Shown: positions 17,196 to 25,768 of the stretch, piece after piece
How positions within the stretch are numbered: position 1 is the first letter of the stretch
Layout: every line of letters begins with the position of its first letter
Origin: Clostridium sp.
GTDB lineage: Bacteria; Bacillota; Clostridia; Clostridiales; Clostridiaceae
Reading direction: 5' to 3'
DNA length: 51,693 nucleotides
Assembly: GCA_031292145.1 (NCBI GenBank)
Contig: JARLHR010000188.1
Location: 1 to 51,693 of the forward strand
The notes under the pieces: generated by a model
The model's database searches: none
The model's input: the letters and a program-made list of their open reading frames with translations, nothing else
Told to the model about the DNA's origin: nothing
Translations under genes and position numbers: made by a program

Positions 17196-17617
17196 GCCAT
17201 CTAGTCTACTTATATATTAATATAGTCTTAACCCGGTTTGTTTCCTCGTTTCATTGTCTATAATAAATAGTCATTGTGCTATTAATATTATCCTATTGGT
17301 TGTAGTAGCGGTTGTAGTACGACCTAAATTCCTTTATTAATTGTTTAATATATATTTCTTTTTTTATTTAATATTAATATAAAAAAATATTAACCTTTTT
17401 AACCTAACATATGTTTAAGTAAGTAATATCAACGATTTTTATAGGTTAGATTTTAAAGTAAAAACTTAACATAGGTTAATATAAATCTTAACCTATGTTA
17501 TACTTCCCCATATTTCTTATGAAACCTCATTAAGCATTCCAATACCTCAACACCCTCAACTGCACGCAAAAAACCTGTAAAATGAAATTTTGAGAAGTAT
17601 GACAATATTAAGTTCAA
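17196..17617. other. Non-coding region with inverted repeat
   Basis: No gene. A perfect 13-bp inverted repeat (TAACATAGGTTAA at 17467-17479, TTAACCTATGTTA at 17488-17500) with an 8-bp loop has partial copies at 17400-17415 and 17445. It may be an operator for an unseen regulator or a terminator of the leftward gene upstream. Confidence 0.5.
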
Positions 17618-18118
17618 TTAATTAGCATGTAAAAGTATTTTGAAATAATTACTGCAAAAGCCATTAACAACACCAAGTATAATTGCACTTAGAATAAAAC
17701 TAATAAGCCTATTAATTTCTGATTCAGCTTCTTTATAAAATTGGTTATAATATTCATTTCTAATATTAAGGAAATTCTTAAAATTCACATTCTCTCCAGA
17801 TATGCCAATCTCTGATAAATCTATCCCTAACTTATTTAACTCAATATCATTAGAAGGACATAATTTTTTCAATACATATGCTAAATCATGTTTTTTAATA
17901 AACCTTTTTATATGCCCATTACCTTCTTTTTCAACATATTGAATCATTATTTGAATATATAATTTGTTAAAGTTACAATCATAGTATCTCAAAAATTTCT
18001 GACTCATGATCCTTCTTATAAAAAATCTTTTCATAAGATAATACCAATTTATAGGGTTAATAAAACTCAAGACTATTTTAATTTTTAATCGTGATCTATG
18101 TATGTAATTTCTATCCAT
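17618..18118 (-). CDS. Unrecognised protein with a C-terminal membrane segment
   Basis: A 166-residue basic protein without recognised motifs. Its N-terminus has a moderately hydrophobic stretch (VLSFINPINWYYLM), and a clear transmembrane helix lies near the C-terminus (LISFILSAIILGVVNGF, about residues 138-154), leaving a short tail. It could be a tail-anchored partner of a neighbouring product. The start is preceded by GGGAGATTTTTAAA. It is not obviously in an operon: 209 bp separate it from the next leftward gene upstream. Confidence 0.65.
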   Translation of the reverse strand: MDRNYIHRSRLKIKIVLSFINPINWYYLMKRFFIRRIMSQKFLRYYDCNFNKLYIQIMIQYVEKEGNGHIKRFIKKHDLAYVLKKLCPSNDIELNKLGIDLSEIGISGENVNFKNFLNIRNEYYNQFYKEAESEINRLISFILSAIILGVVNGFCSNYFKILLHAN

Positions 18119-18327
18119 TTTAAAAATCTCCCTATTGACTTATGTAATACATTAATTAGATTCATACTTATTCTGCCAATATAAACATTGGTTATAACTA
18201 TATGCTATCAGTTTACTTATATATGAAATTATTATACATATCATAAAAGTTAGCGTAGCTTTTGTTAAGTCGCGCCAAATGCTTCGCCCTCCTTTCATAA
18301 TAATTTAAATAAGTAGTGGTTCACAAA

Positions 18328-18924
18328 TTATTTATTAATCAATAAACTTGTAAGCATTGGTACAAATGGAGCAAATAAAGTCATATGATTTGCTGCACTT
18401 TGTATAAACGAATTATACTTATCTGCAAATCCATCTTTTCCGCAACTCTCTTGCATATCATTTATGCTTTGAATTATATCTGAACGATATTCTTCTGGAA
18501 TATTGCATGTAAGTTTCTTTAATTCACTAAAAATCTCATTTTGATTATTATAATTATTTACTGAATTATCAACTGAATTTAAATTTGTTTTAGAATGTTC
18601 ACCATTATTATTTATTATAATTGTTTGCGGTGACATCTTTGGCAAACTTTCTTCGCATTCTTTTCTTACTTTTGAATGATAAGATGGTGGAATTGTATAC
18701 CCTCCATTACTAAAACCTCTATCAATTATTGTATATACTTCTAATAATCCATTAGGTAAACTTCTTATAAATTTATCCCCTTCTTCTAAAGGTAAACTCA
18801 TATCTTCAGTAGTTATAGTATTTGTTGTTAAACTAACAAGTGCCACTATTCCACTAATAATTTGTCCATTTTGTTTTCTTAATTCTACTATTTCAGTTGG
18901 CATATTTCCTAGAATACTTCTCAT
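18328..18924 (-). CDS. Unrecognised genomic-island protein with Asn-rich linker
   Basis: A 198-residue protein. The N-terminal half (residues 1-90) looks like a beta-rich domain with LPLEEGDKFIRSLPNGLLE and IDRGFSNGGYTIPPSYHSKV. A linker rich in Asn, Ser and Thr (about 97-130, including IIINNNGEHSKTNLNS) leads to a helical C-terminal part ending in a hydrophobic helix. I recall similar architectures in island-encoded hypothetical proteins but know no function. The start has GGAGGGGAATTT upstream. Confidence 0.7.
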   Translation of the reverse strand: MRSILGNMPTEIVELRKQNGQIISGIVALVSLTTNTITTEDMSLPLEEGDKFIRSLPNGLLEVYTIIDRGFSNGGYTIPPSYHSKVRKECEESLPKMSPQTIIINNNGEHSKTNLNSVDNSVNNYNNQNEIFSELKKLTCNIPEEYRSDIIQSINDMQESCGKDGFADKYNSFIQSAANHMTLFAPFVPMLTSLLINK

Positions 18925-19048
18925 AAATTCCCCTCCATTATGTAATATTACAGTTTTTATTACAATTATATCATAATCCCCATTTAAATTTCACTTAAGG
19001 AAAAAATTATAAACTACTGAGAACCTTATGGCATCAACCTTCCCAATA

Positions 19049-19075
19049 AAAAATCCCCCAAAATAGGGGGATTTA
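19049..19075 (-). terminator. Terminator of the leftward membrane protein gene
   Basis: AAATCCCCC / GGGGGATTT stem; on the minus strand it is followed by TTTTTTATT. Confidence 0.8.
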
Positions 19076-19122
19076 AATCTATTAATAATTTAACAACAGT
19101 ATAATCTGCTAACTATCATAAC

Positions 19123-20211
19123 TTATGAATTACTGGATTCATTTTTTTCATCTGCAGTAAAATAATATCCCCAAACAAGATCAATTTTTTTTGATTTTAA
19201 AGAAACTTCAAGTATAATTCTATGCATATCATTATAATCCATGTTTTTAAAATCTTTAATATTACTTTTCAAATATTCGCTTACTTTTTTATTAATGAAA
19301 TTTGAATCCTGTTCTTTTGAATCTGTTACTCCATCAACTAACGCATATATTTTGTTTTCTATCATACTTGAATACTTTTCTTTTATTTCTTTAATCTTGA
19401 TTTCCTTAATCAGGTTACGTATTAATTTAGGCCTTACATTTTTATTTTTCTTTAACTTATAGAACGCTTCTAATAAATCAGCATAACTTATAGTATCTAT
19501 ATCTCTAAATGCAATTGTTTCAAACTTTTTATCATAACGTCTAAATTCTTCTACTGTATCTATATACTGATTAATATTTTTATTATCTATACATAAGTTA
19601 ACTCTTTCAACCAAATTATATAGCTCTACAATTTTGTCATAATATATATTCGATAACTTGTCCGTTAAATAACTATAATACTCCCTCCATCTACTATCAA
19701 AACTAATTTTCCTTGCCAATTTTTCAAATACTTCACTATTATTATCTTTATGTAAGTTTGTAGTGCTACAATATAACTCCAATTTTTTTATTGTATAATT
19801 TAAATCATTGTATAATAACCTACTATATTTAATTTGATCTTTTCTCTTATTATTTATACTTATTGCTACTTGCGTCATTATCCCTAAAAGAGAAGCACAC
19901 AAAGCTCCTACTACAGGACTAAAGATTTGTGTATTTTCCTTAACCCATTGTTTAAATGCATATACATACTGCATTAATCCACTAAAAAATGTACTTACAT
20001 ATATATAATTGGCAATCAATAAAACTAGTAAAACAAATATAATCTTTATTAATATTTTTCTTATTTGTTTCAATATAGTATTTTCATAAAATTTTATATT
20101 ATAATCCGGATGATCTAACTTTGGAGGATTTGTGGCAACACATAGAGCTGATACTATAATTATAGCAGTAAAAATTATATAGAATATGTTATTCAATATT
20201 TTATCCATCAT
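19123..20211 (-). CDS. Unrecognised multi-spanning membrane protein
   Basis: A 362-residue protein with three predicted membrane segments in its first 130 residues (about 8-25, 52-70 and 95-115), followed by a long charged helical cytoplasmic domain. No catalytic motif is visible. The form (N-terminal membrane anchor, large cytoplasmic helical part) is shared with the protein at 15569-16669, though I see no clear sequence similarity. AGAAGGATATAATA precedes ATG-ATG. It has its own terminator downstream and lies 316 bp after the HIRAN gene, so it may or may not belong to that operon. Confidence 0.75.
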   Translation of the reverse strand: MMDKILNNIFYIIFTAIIIVSALCVATNPPKLDHPDYNIKFYENTILKQIRKILIKIIFVLLVLLIANYIYVSTFFSGLMQYVYAFKQWVKENTQIFSPVVGALCASLLGIMTQVAISINNKRKDQIKYSRLLYNDLNYTIKKLELYCSTTNLHKDNNSEVFEKLARKISFDSRWREYYSYLTDKLSNIYYDKIVELYNLVERVNLCIDNKNINQYIDTVEEFRRYDKKFETIAFRDIDTISYADLLEAFYKLKKNKNVRPKLIRNLIKEIKIKEIKEKYSSMIENKIYALVDGVTDSKEQDSNFINKKVSEYLKSNIKDFKNMDYNDMHRIILEVSLKSKKIDLVWGYYFTADEKNESSNS

Positions 20212-20527
20212 TATTATATCCTTCTTAATTTAATAGTTTAGATTTTATCTTTATACTTTCAAAATATATCCCATTATACCATATTAAGTAGTTTTTCTAC
20301 TATTAATCATAATAAAAAAAGTGAATGGTTTCCCATACACCCATTAATAATATTAAGTTGTTGCATTAACTAAACTTATACCTTTTTCATTTACTATTTC
20401 CTAATCATATCTTATATAAATTCTTAATGCTTTTATCATTCTCCAAACTCATCTCACGTTCAAATTAATTTCATAATTATTTAATATATTTTTGTTTTTT
20501 AAGATTGATTAGTATAAAAATGAATTA
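20212..20527. other. AT-rich gap
   Basis: No gene, strong hairpin or repeat seen between the HIRAN gene stop and the membrane protein start. Confidence 0.6.
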
Positions 20528-21166
20528 TTAATTAAAACAATCTATATTGGTCTCAATTAGAATGACTTTCAGTTTTTTTTCTATAATCTTCGCCATATTT
20601 GTATCTCCCACATTTAACTTATTAACATATAAAACAGCCCATTCTTTTGAGATATATCCTAACATATTGTCATCACAATCTAAAACCTTAATAGCGTTCT
20701 TATCATATGGATTATTAGGCTCTCTCAACAATCTAACATTTTCTCCAATATTAATTTTCTTTACATATTGTTTTCTCTCTTTTATAGTTATACCTACTAC
20801 AGGCAAAATACCTGGTTTATACAAGGGATCTTTCATTAATCTTAATATAGGACGTACTGTAATTTTTGAAACTTCAACATTATCATTTAAACCAATATAA
20901 AATTTAAACGCATCTCTACCTTCAAATTTATCTGCTTCTAACTTTACCTCTTGCTCGATTATTAAATTCTTTAACTCATCATAAACACTTGTTGATATTA
21001 ATATATCATAATTCAAAATATCACCGATGATTTCACCAACAATAAATATATATCTTTTATCATATCGTGACTCTAGATACGCATTAAATGATATTTCAAT
21101 ATTAAATGCTTTTTCTAATTCTTTAACTCTTTCTAATTTTGTTCTGTCAAACTTATAACATTCCAT
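20528..21166 (-). CDS. HIRAN-domain protein with an N-terminal domain shared with the operon's first gene
   Basis: A 212-residue protein. The C-terminal part (about residues 120-205) is a HIRAN domain, a fold that binds DNA ends in HLTF: VVGITIKERKQYV, then VRLLREPNNPYDKNAIKVLD and LGYISKEWAVLYVN. The N-terminal 115 residues align with the whole product at 23381-23728: LEK..xIEI..NA(Y/F)(L/I)E, (D/E)(K/E)RY, GD.LN and KFEGRDAF / IFEGIDSF. It is the last gene of the operon, 69 bp after the ATPase gene. By family and context it may recognise damaged or foreign DNA for the ATPase/nuclease. Confidence 0.85.
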   Translation of the reverse strand: MECYKFDRTKLERVKELEKAFNIEISFNAYLESRYDKRYIFIVGEIIGDILNYDILISTSVYDELKNLIIEQEVKLEADKFEGRDAFKFYIGLNDNVEVSKITVRPILRLMKDPLYKPGILPVVGITIKERKQYVKKINIGENVRLLREPNNPYDKNAIKVLDCDDNMLGYISKEWAVLYVNKLNVGDTNMAKIIEKKLKVILIETNIDCFN

Positions 21167-21235
21167 AGTTATCCTCCATAGAACACTCTCTATTTAATTA
21201 GTTGTTTACTTACTGTCTGAACCTTCTAATAAAAA

Positions 21236-23347
21236 TTATTCCTCAAATTTATATTCTTTTACAACTCCTGAATAATTATCACATATCCATTCCCATCTTG
21301 TAACACGTTTTATTAGATTTAATGTTTCTATAGGGTTTTTGATAAAGCAAACTTCCAAACTTTCCACAGATTGCTTTACAATAGCCAGTATATAATGGTT
21401 CTTATATTCATTAGCAGTAGAATATTCGTTATTAGTAAGCGAAATTGCTGCTCCAGTATTTTCTATGCTTTTAACCTCAACATATTCAACACAATTATCT
21501 CTATGCACTTCTAAATCATAACCTAAATTACTCTTGCTAACATCAATAACTTTTTTAACAGTGCTCTCCATCTCAAGAAAATATGCTAAATTAGTTTCAG
21601 CACTACGCCAACGGCTAATAGACGTAGTAAAACTCACTTTAGTAGTATTTGTTTTTTTGAATAATATTTCACTTGTAGTACTTAATGACTCACTATCATT
21701 TTTTTTCTCCTGTAAAGCTTCATTATTCTCACTTTCCATATACTGTTCTATATCATAATCAATATTTAATCTCTTAAAAAACCATTTCAAATCATTAAAG
21801 TCGCAACTTTGCTCATTTAGACATCTAATATATTCTACATGTATTTTTTCATTTTTAGTAATATTACGTAAAGAAATAAAACCATTCGTAAACTTTATTA
21901 AATTAGCATCTTTTATAATATTACTGATTTGTTCGTCAAAATTATATCTATATTTTTTAAGGCAATATAATAGAATTTCAACTCCCCCTTTAATTGAAGG
22001 AATTATTTTCTCAGATGCACGTAATGCATCAATTACAGTAAATTCTTCTGCCCCGAATTTTCTAGCAAAGTTAATTATACCTGGATACTGACTTTCATAA
22101 CTTTTGTCTAAAGGTATCATAATTCTTTCTTCACATAATTTTAAAAAATCAATTTTATTTAACCACTCTGGATTAACTTTAAGCTTATTCATAGGTACCT
22201 TATACTTATCTTTATATGTAAACCACTCTATTTCATTTAACTTTTGTTTCAATTCATTAATAAATATATCTTTAAATTTATTTGTACTCATAAACTTATG
22301 CAAAGAGTTATCTTCTAGTTCACATAAGACATTAAATATATCAGAAACACAATTGTTTTCCTTTGAATTCAAGCATTCTTGAATAATAGATATAATTAAT
22401 TCACTACATTTTTGCAAAGATCTCTGTGTTAATTCATCATATGTTACTTTTGTTCTTGACGGATCTGTTGAAAAATCCCCATTAATTTTTAATGGTAATC
22501 CTACAAAATCTTTAGTTGGCATAAATGAATGAACCACTGAACGTTCTTTTTGTAACGGGATAATACGAGTATTCTCATTTAATAAAAATGCTAGAACTTC
22601 TACCTTGTTCTCCTGTCCCTTGGAATAATATGTAAGCCAATTTTCATATTTTCCATCTTCAGAGATTTTTACTATTTCCATATCATTTCTTAAAGATCTA
22701 TCTACTGTAATAATTTTGGATGTATTCGAATAAAATTCAACTTGCCTCACACTCTTTAAAAATAGTAATGAGCTTGAGTCAAACTGTTCAATCTCCTGAA
22801 CTAAATTATTGAGTTTACAGTTCTCAAAAATAAATAATGTTGTAAATTTATTTTCAATCATATCATTTATTATATAATTATAATCACTTAGCGGAGTATA
22901 CTTGTGCGGAATTCTAATCAATGGAACTTCTATATCACTTTGAAGTAGATTGATTGTTAACTCCCTTGAGAAAGTCATCTTCAATTCACTACTTATAATG
23001 TGTACCCTATCTCCAAGATTAACAACTGACTTAAAGCCGATTCCACGATATCCAATAGTTTTTGAATTTCTTTGTTTTGTTGATGAACCGCTACGACATA
23101 TTGAAATAACATCCTCGTCAGTAAACGCCCTACCATTATTACCTACAATTATTGTATTGCCAATCTGTTTGATAATAAATTTCTTAGCTAAAGCATCATC
23201 GGCATTTTGTAATAGTTCAACTAAAGAGCGTTCTTGATAACTTTCAGCAATATATGTTTCCATACTTGCCAAATCTGAAAGTAAGATTGGAGAGTTTAAA
23301 GCTTCTTGTAAAAATTGCTTTTGGATAGTGTCTATCAACCTATTCAC
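21236..23347 (-). CDS. Sacsin-type GHKL ATPase with C-terminal DUF3883 nuclease-like domain
   Basis: A 703-residue protein. The N-terminal Hsp90/sacsin-like ATPase has the N box LVELLQNADDA (about residue 42), a GNNGRAFTDEDV box in which Asn replaces the usual first Asp, and the lid motif TIGYRGIGFKSV (about 96). The middle 350 residues are not recognised. The C-terminus (about 590-690) is DUF3883-like, with NLGYDLEV and VEYVEVKS giving a D...ExK pattern as in PD-(D/E)xK nucleases. Related ATPase-DUF3883 proteins occur in bacterial defence islands. It lies between two genes sharing a domain, with gaps of 33 and 69 bp, so the three probably act together. Confidence 0.85.
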   Translation of the reverse strand: MNRLIDTIQKQFLQEALNSPILLSDLASMETYIAESYQERSLVELLQNADDALAKKFIIKQIGNTIIVGNNGRAFTDEDVISICRSGSSTKQRNSKTIGYRGIGFKSVVNLGDRVHIISSELKMTFSRELTINLLQSDIEVPLIRIPHKYTPLSDYNYIINDMIENKFTTLFIFENCKLNNLVQEIEQFDSSSLLFLKSVRQVEFYSNTSKIITVDRSLRNDMEIVKISEDGKYENWLTYYSKGQENKVEVLAFLLNENTRIIPLQKERSVVHSFMPTKDFVGLPLKINGDFSTDPSRTKVTYDELTQRSLQKCSELIISIIQECLNSKENNCVSDIFNVLCELEDNSLHKFMSTNKFKDIFINELKQKLNEIEWFTYKDKYKVPMNKLKVNPEWLNKIDFLKLCEERIMIPLDKSYESQYPGIINFARKFGAEEFTVIDALRASEKIIPSIKGGVEILLYCLKKYRYNFDEQISNIIKDANLIKFTNGFISLRNITKNEKIHVEYIRCLNEQSCDFNDLKWFFKRLNIDYDIEQYMESENNEALQEKKNDSESLSTTSEILFKKTNTTKVSFTTSISRWRSAETNLAYFLEMESTVKKVIDVSKSNLGYDLEVHRDNCVEYVEVKSIENTGAAISLTNNEYSTANEYKNHYILAIVKQSVESLEVCFIKNPIETLNLIKRVTRWEWICDNYSGVVKEYKFEE

Positions 23348-23380
23348 CTTTGATCCTCCTTGAAATTATTAGAACATAAT

Positions 23381-23728
23381 TTATCGTTTTTGGGGAAATA
23401 ATAAAACTTTTGCTATCTTCTCTCCTTTAGGTGCACTTAATGAATCTTGAAACGAATCGATGCCTTCAAATATATCCTTTGAAATAGAACACGATTGACT
23501 ATTGCCTATAATTTCTCCCACTTCATTATATATGTTTATAATAAACTTTATATTGTCGTTAAGTGTATCTCCAAAAACTTCACATACTACCTTAACTGTA
23601 TATCGCTCATTATACTCTTCATATTCTATAAAAGCATTGGCCTTAATTTCAATACCATGCTTTTTTTCTAACCCTTCAAGTCTATCTACTACAATACGAT
23701 TTGATGAATTTTTCAACTCTGTACTCAT
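23381..23728 (-). CDS. Small protein homologous to the N-terminus of the HIRAN protein
   Basis: A 115-residue protein that is the first gene of the three-gene operon. It matches residues 1-115 of the HIRAN protein along its length (RLEGLEKKHGIEIKANAFIE against RVKELEKAFNIEISFNAYLE), with a predicted beta-rich fold. No enzyme motif is visible. Having the same domain alone and fused to HIRAN suggests a hetero-oligomer or a docking domain for the ATPase. The start is preceded by AGGAGGAGTTCC. Confidence 0.75.
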   Translation of the reverse strand: MSTELKNSSNRIVVDRLEGLEKKHGIEIKANAFIEYEEYNERYTVKVVCEVFGDTLNDNIKFIINIYNEVGEIIGNSQSCSISKDIFEGIDSFQDSLSAPKGEKIAKVLLFPQKR

Positions 23729-24026
23729 GGAACTCCTCCTGTTTATTTCATTTATTGATTGTACAATTATTTATTATCTAAAATAAAAACCCAAATTATT
23801 CTAACAAAATATAATAAAATAGACTTTAGAATTCTTATAATTAGATATCCCATATAAAATTTTACTACTCTATTAATTTTATAAAATATCTTACTTCTAT
23901 TTAATTATATTACCTCGGGTTCCAAATAACAATTATGTAAACAAATTTATACGTAATAAAAGAACTTAATTAATATTGTTATTAAATGCTTGCAAATATA
24001 AATTATATATACACTAAAAGGAGCTT

Positions 24027-24662
24027 TTATACTTCTTTATGTTCTAAAATCTTAACATATTTATAAAGTGTACTTCTGCCTATCCCTAGCATCTTGGCAA
24101 ATGCCATAGCTGACATATCACCATAGCCACCATTTTTGAACTTATTGTATTCTTTAATAAAGTCTTTAGGTAGTTCAGCCTTGGGCCTCCCTAATTGTTT
24201 TCCCTTGGAACGTGCCACGGCTAACCCTTGATTGATACGTGACACCGTCTTTTCTCTTTCCTGTTGGGCCATATGTGCCTTAAGAGTGATAAATATATCA
24301 GATATCATATTATATAAGCTGCTATCTTGAACCTTTTCCCATTCATTTAAATATGGAGTATCAAGGGCAATAACTCTGACACCATTAGCATTAAGCTTTT
24401 TAAATTCCATGATTACATCATCGGCACTTCTTCCAAGTCTATCAATATCAGTAATAATTAATATATCATCTTTTCTAAGCTTAGATTTTAAATTATTATA
24501 TTGTGGTCTATGATCCGCTTGGATCGTTCCTGATATTCTTTCCTCGATTAATTCATCAAACTGAAATTTGTTAGTTACTGCGTATTGCTCTAAAGTAATT
24601 CTTTGACGATCTGTAGTTTGCTTTTCCTTTTGTGTACTTATTCTCATATATCCAAATATCAT
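24027..24662 (-). CDS. Serine recombinase (resolvase/invertase)
   Basis: A 211-residue small serine recombinase. The catalytic region starts IFGYMRISTQKEKQTTDRQR with the nucleophilic serine in RIST, followed by LIITDIDRLGRSADDV and the long E helix. The C-terminal helix-turn-helix is AFAKMLGIGRSTLYKYVK. Length and motifs are those of an active resolvase or invertase. It is a plasmid- or transposon-type gene in a zone of mobile DNA. The start has a weak ribosome-binding site. Confidence 0.92.
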   Translation of the reverse strand: MIFGYMRISTQKEKQTTDRQRITLEQYAVTNKFQFDELIEERISGTIQADHRPQYNNLKSKLRKDDILIITDIDRLGRSADDVIMEFKKLNANGVRVIALDTPYLNEWEKVQDSSLYNMISDIFITLKAHMAQQEREKTVSRINQGLAVARSKGKQLGRPKAELPKDFIKEYNKFKNGGYGDMSAMAFAKMLGIGRSTLYKYVKILEHKEV

Positions 24663-24872
24663 AATTAATCAACTCATTTCATTAGTTTATCTATGATATT
24701 ATTATACATGTCTACAAAATCGCATTCAAATTACATAGACATAATCTACACCTGGTTATCCCATTTTAGCTTTATCTTTTATCATATATCTTGTGTTTAT
24801 GCAATCATATGATTAATAAACACTAATTTTTTACATAAATATTTATTTGAAATATTTAGACCCCAGAGGTCG

Positions 24873-25088
24873 TTGCACGACTTAGGCGTGCTTGCTAGTT
24901 TCGTGGCTATATATATTCCTAGAGACTTGTATCAAGCACTTTCTAACAAAACTGGTAATGGACATCCTGTTACAAATGTCAAAAATATCTACGGTAATCC
25001 GTTTTTAAGAGATATTGCTGACCTCTCCAATGATCTTAAAAAGGTCGTCAATTCAACAAATGTACTTTTAAACATTGAAAATTTCTAA
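24873..25088 (+). CDS. Hypothetical protein or gene fragment
   Basis: A 71-residue frame (LGVLASFVAIYIPRDLYQAL) with no recognised domain, but with plausible protein composition, unlike the antisense frames nearby, and a terminator directly after it. Upstream, GC-richer hairpins (GACC..GGTC and GCACG..CGTGC at about 24861-24893) occupy the place where a ribosome-binding site should be, and I see none. It is probably the C-terminal remnant of a longer gene whose front part was lost. Confidence 0.4.
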   Translation: MHDLGVLASFVAIYIPRDLYQALSNKTGNGHPVTNVKNIYGNPFLRDIADLSNDLKKVVNSTNVLLNIENF

Positions 25089-25090
25089 AT

Positions 25091-25140
25091 AATAAAAGGC
25101 AAGGTTATACTAAAATGTAGCCTTGCCTTTTATTATTTTT
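25091..25140. terminator. Bidirectional terminator
   Basis: AATAAAAGGCAAGG / CCTTGCCTTTTATT stem with T run, between converging genes. It overlaps the end of the methyltransferase fragment. Confidence 0.8.
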
Positions 25141-25654
25141 GCAGCCTTTTCATCTCACTAATCAGTTGCTTTGCAACTGCTCTTACTACTGGAACTGCTA
25201 CTGAATTTCCAAATTGCTTATATGCTTGTGTATCAGAAACTGGAATTATAAAATTTTCTGGAAACCCTTGCAATCTTGCACATTCCCTTGGTGTAAGTTT
25301 TCTTGGATTATGCCCTTCACCTTGATCAATTAAAATTTCACTTCCGTCTTTATAATATCTATCACTAATTGTATTTGTATATGGAGACTCTGCATTATAA
25401 AGTGAAAATCCAAAACCATTTCCATTTTCCTGATGCTCCCTTTTTCTCCTCAAATGACCTTCCCATAAACTATCGCTTATTGTATATTTTTCATCCACAT
25501 CATTTTCAAGAATATCACCTAATCTTGTTTTTTGATATGTTGGTTTTGGATAAGGGAATCTATAATTTTCGTCAATGTTAATTTGTCTTGTATAAAATCC
25601 AACAATAATTTCTATTTTATATCTAGTTCTAAACCTTACCGCAAATATCCTCAA
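25133..25654 (-). pseudogene. DNA (cytosine-5) methyltransferase, C-terminal fragment
   Basis: About 173 residues with the end of the target-recognition region and conserved motifs IX-X of Dcm-type enzymes: RKLTPRECARLQGFPENF and QAYKQFGNSVAVPVV. The SAM-binding GxG, catalytic PC and ENV motifs, normally the first two thirds of the gene, are missing. The frame starts abruptly near 25640-25654, about 115 bp from the end of the large serine recombinase gene. The gene was probably cut by insertion of the element on its right. Confidence 0.85.
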
Positions 25655-25689
25655 TTATACGTAAAAGTTAGACCCCCTAAAACAAAAAA

Positions 25690-25712
25690 TTCCCCAAAAC
25701 AACTTTGGGGAA
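25690..25712 (-). terminator. Terminator of the large serine recombinase gene
   Basis: TTCCCCAAA / TTTGGGGAA stem, followed on the minus strand by TTTTTTGTTTT. Confidence 0.85.
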
Positions 25713-25768
25713 CATATAAAACACATTTCAATATTCACTTAAAATCCTAGAAACCCTTTGATATCAGC

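Noticed and set aside
17152-17230. Complete tRNA gene on the minus strand
   Set aside because: Only the 3' part looks like a tRNA, the T arm has mismatches, and no 5' half or anticodon arm can be placed.
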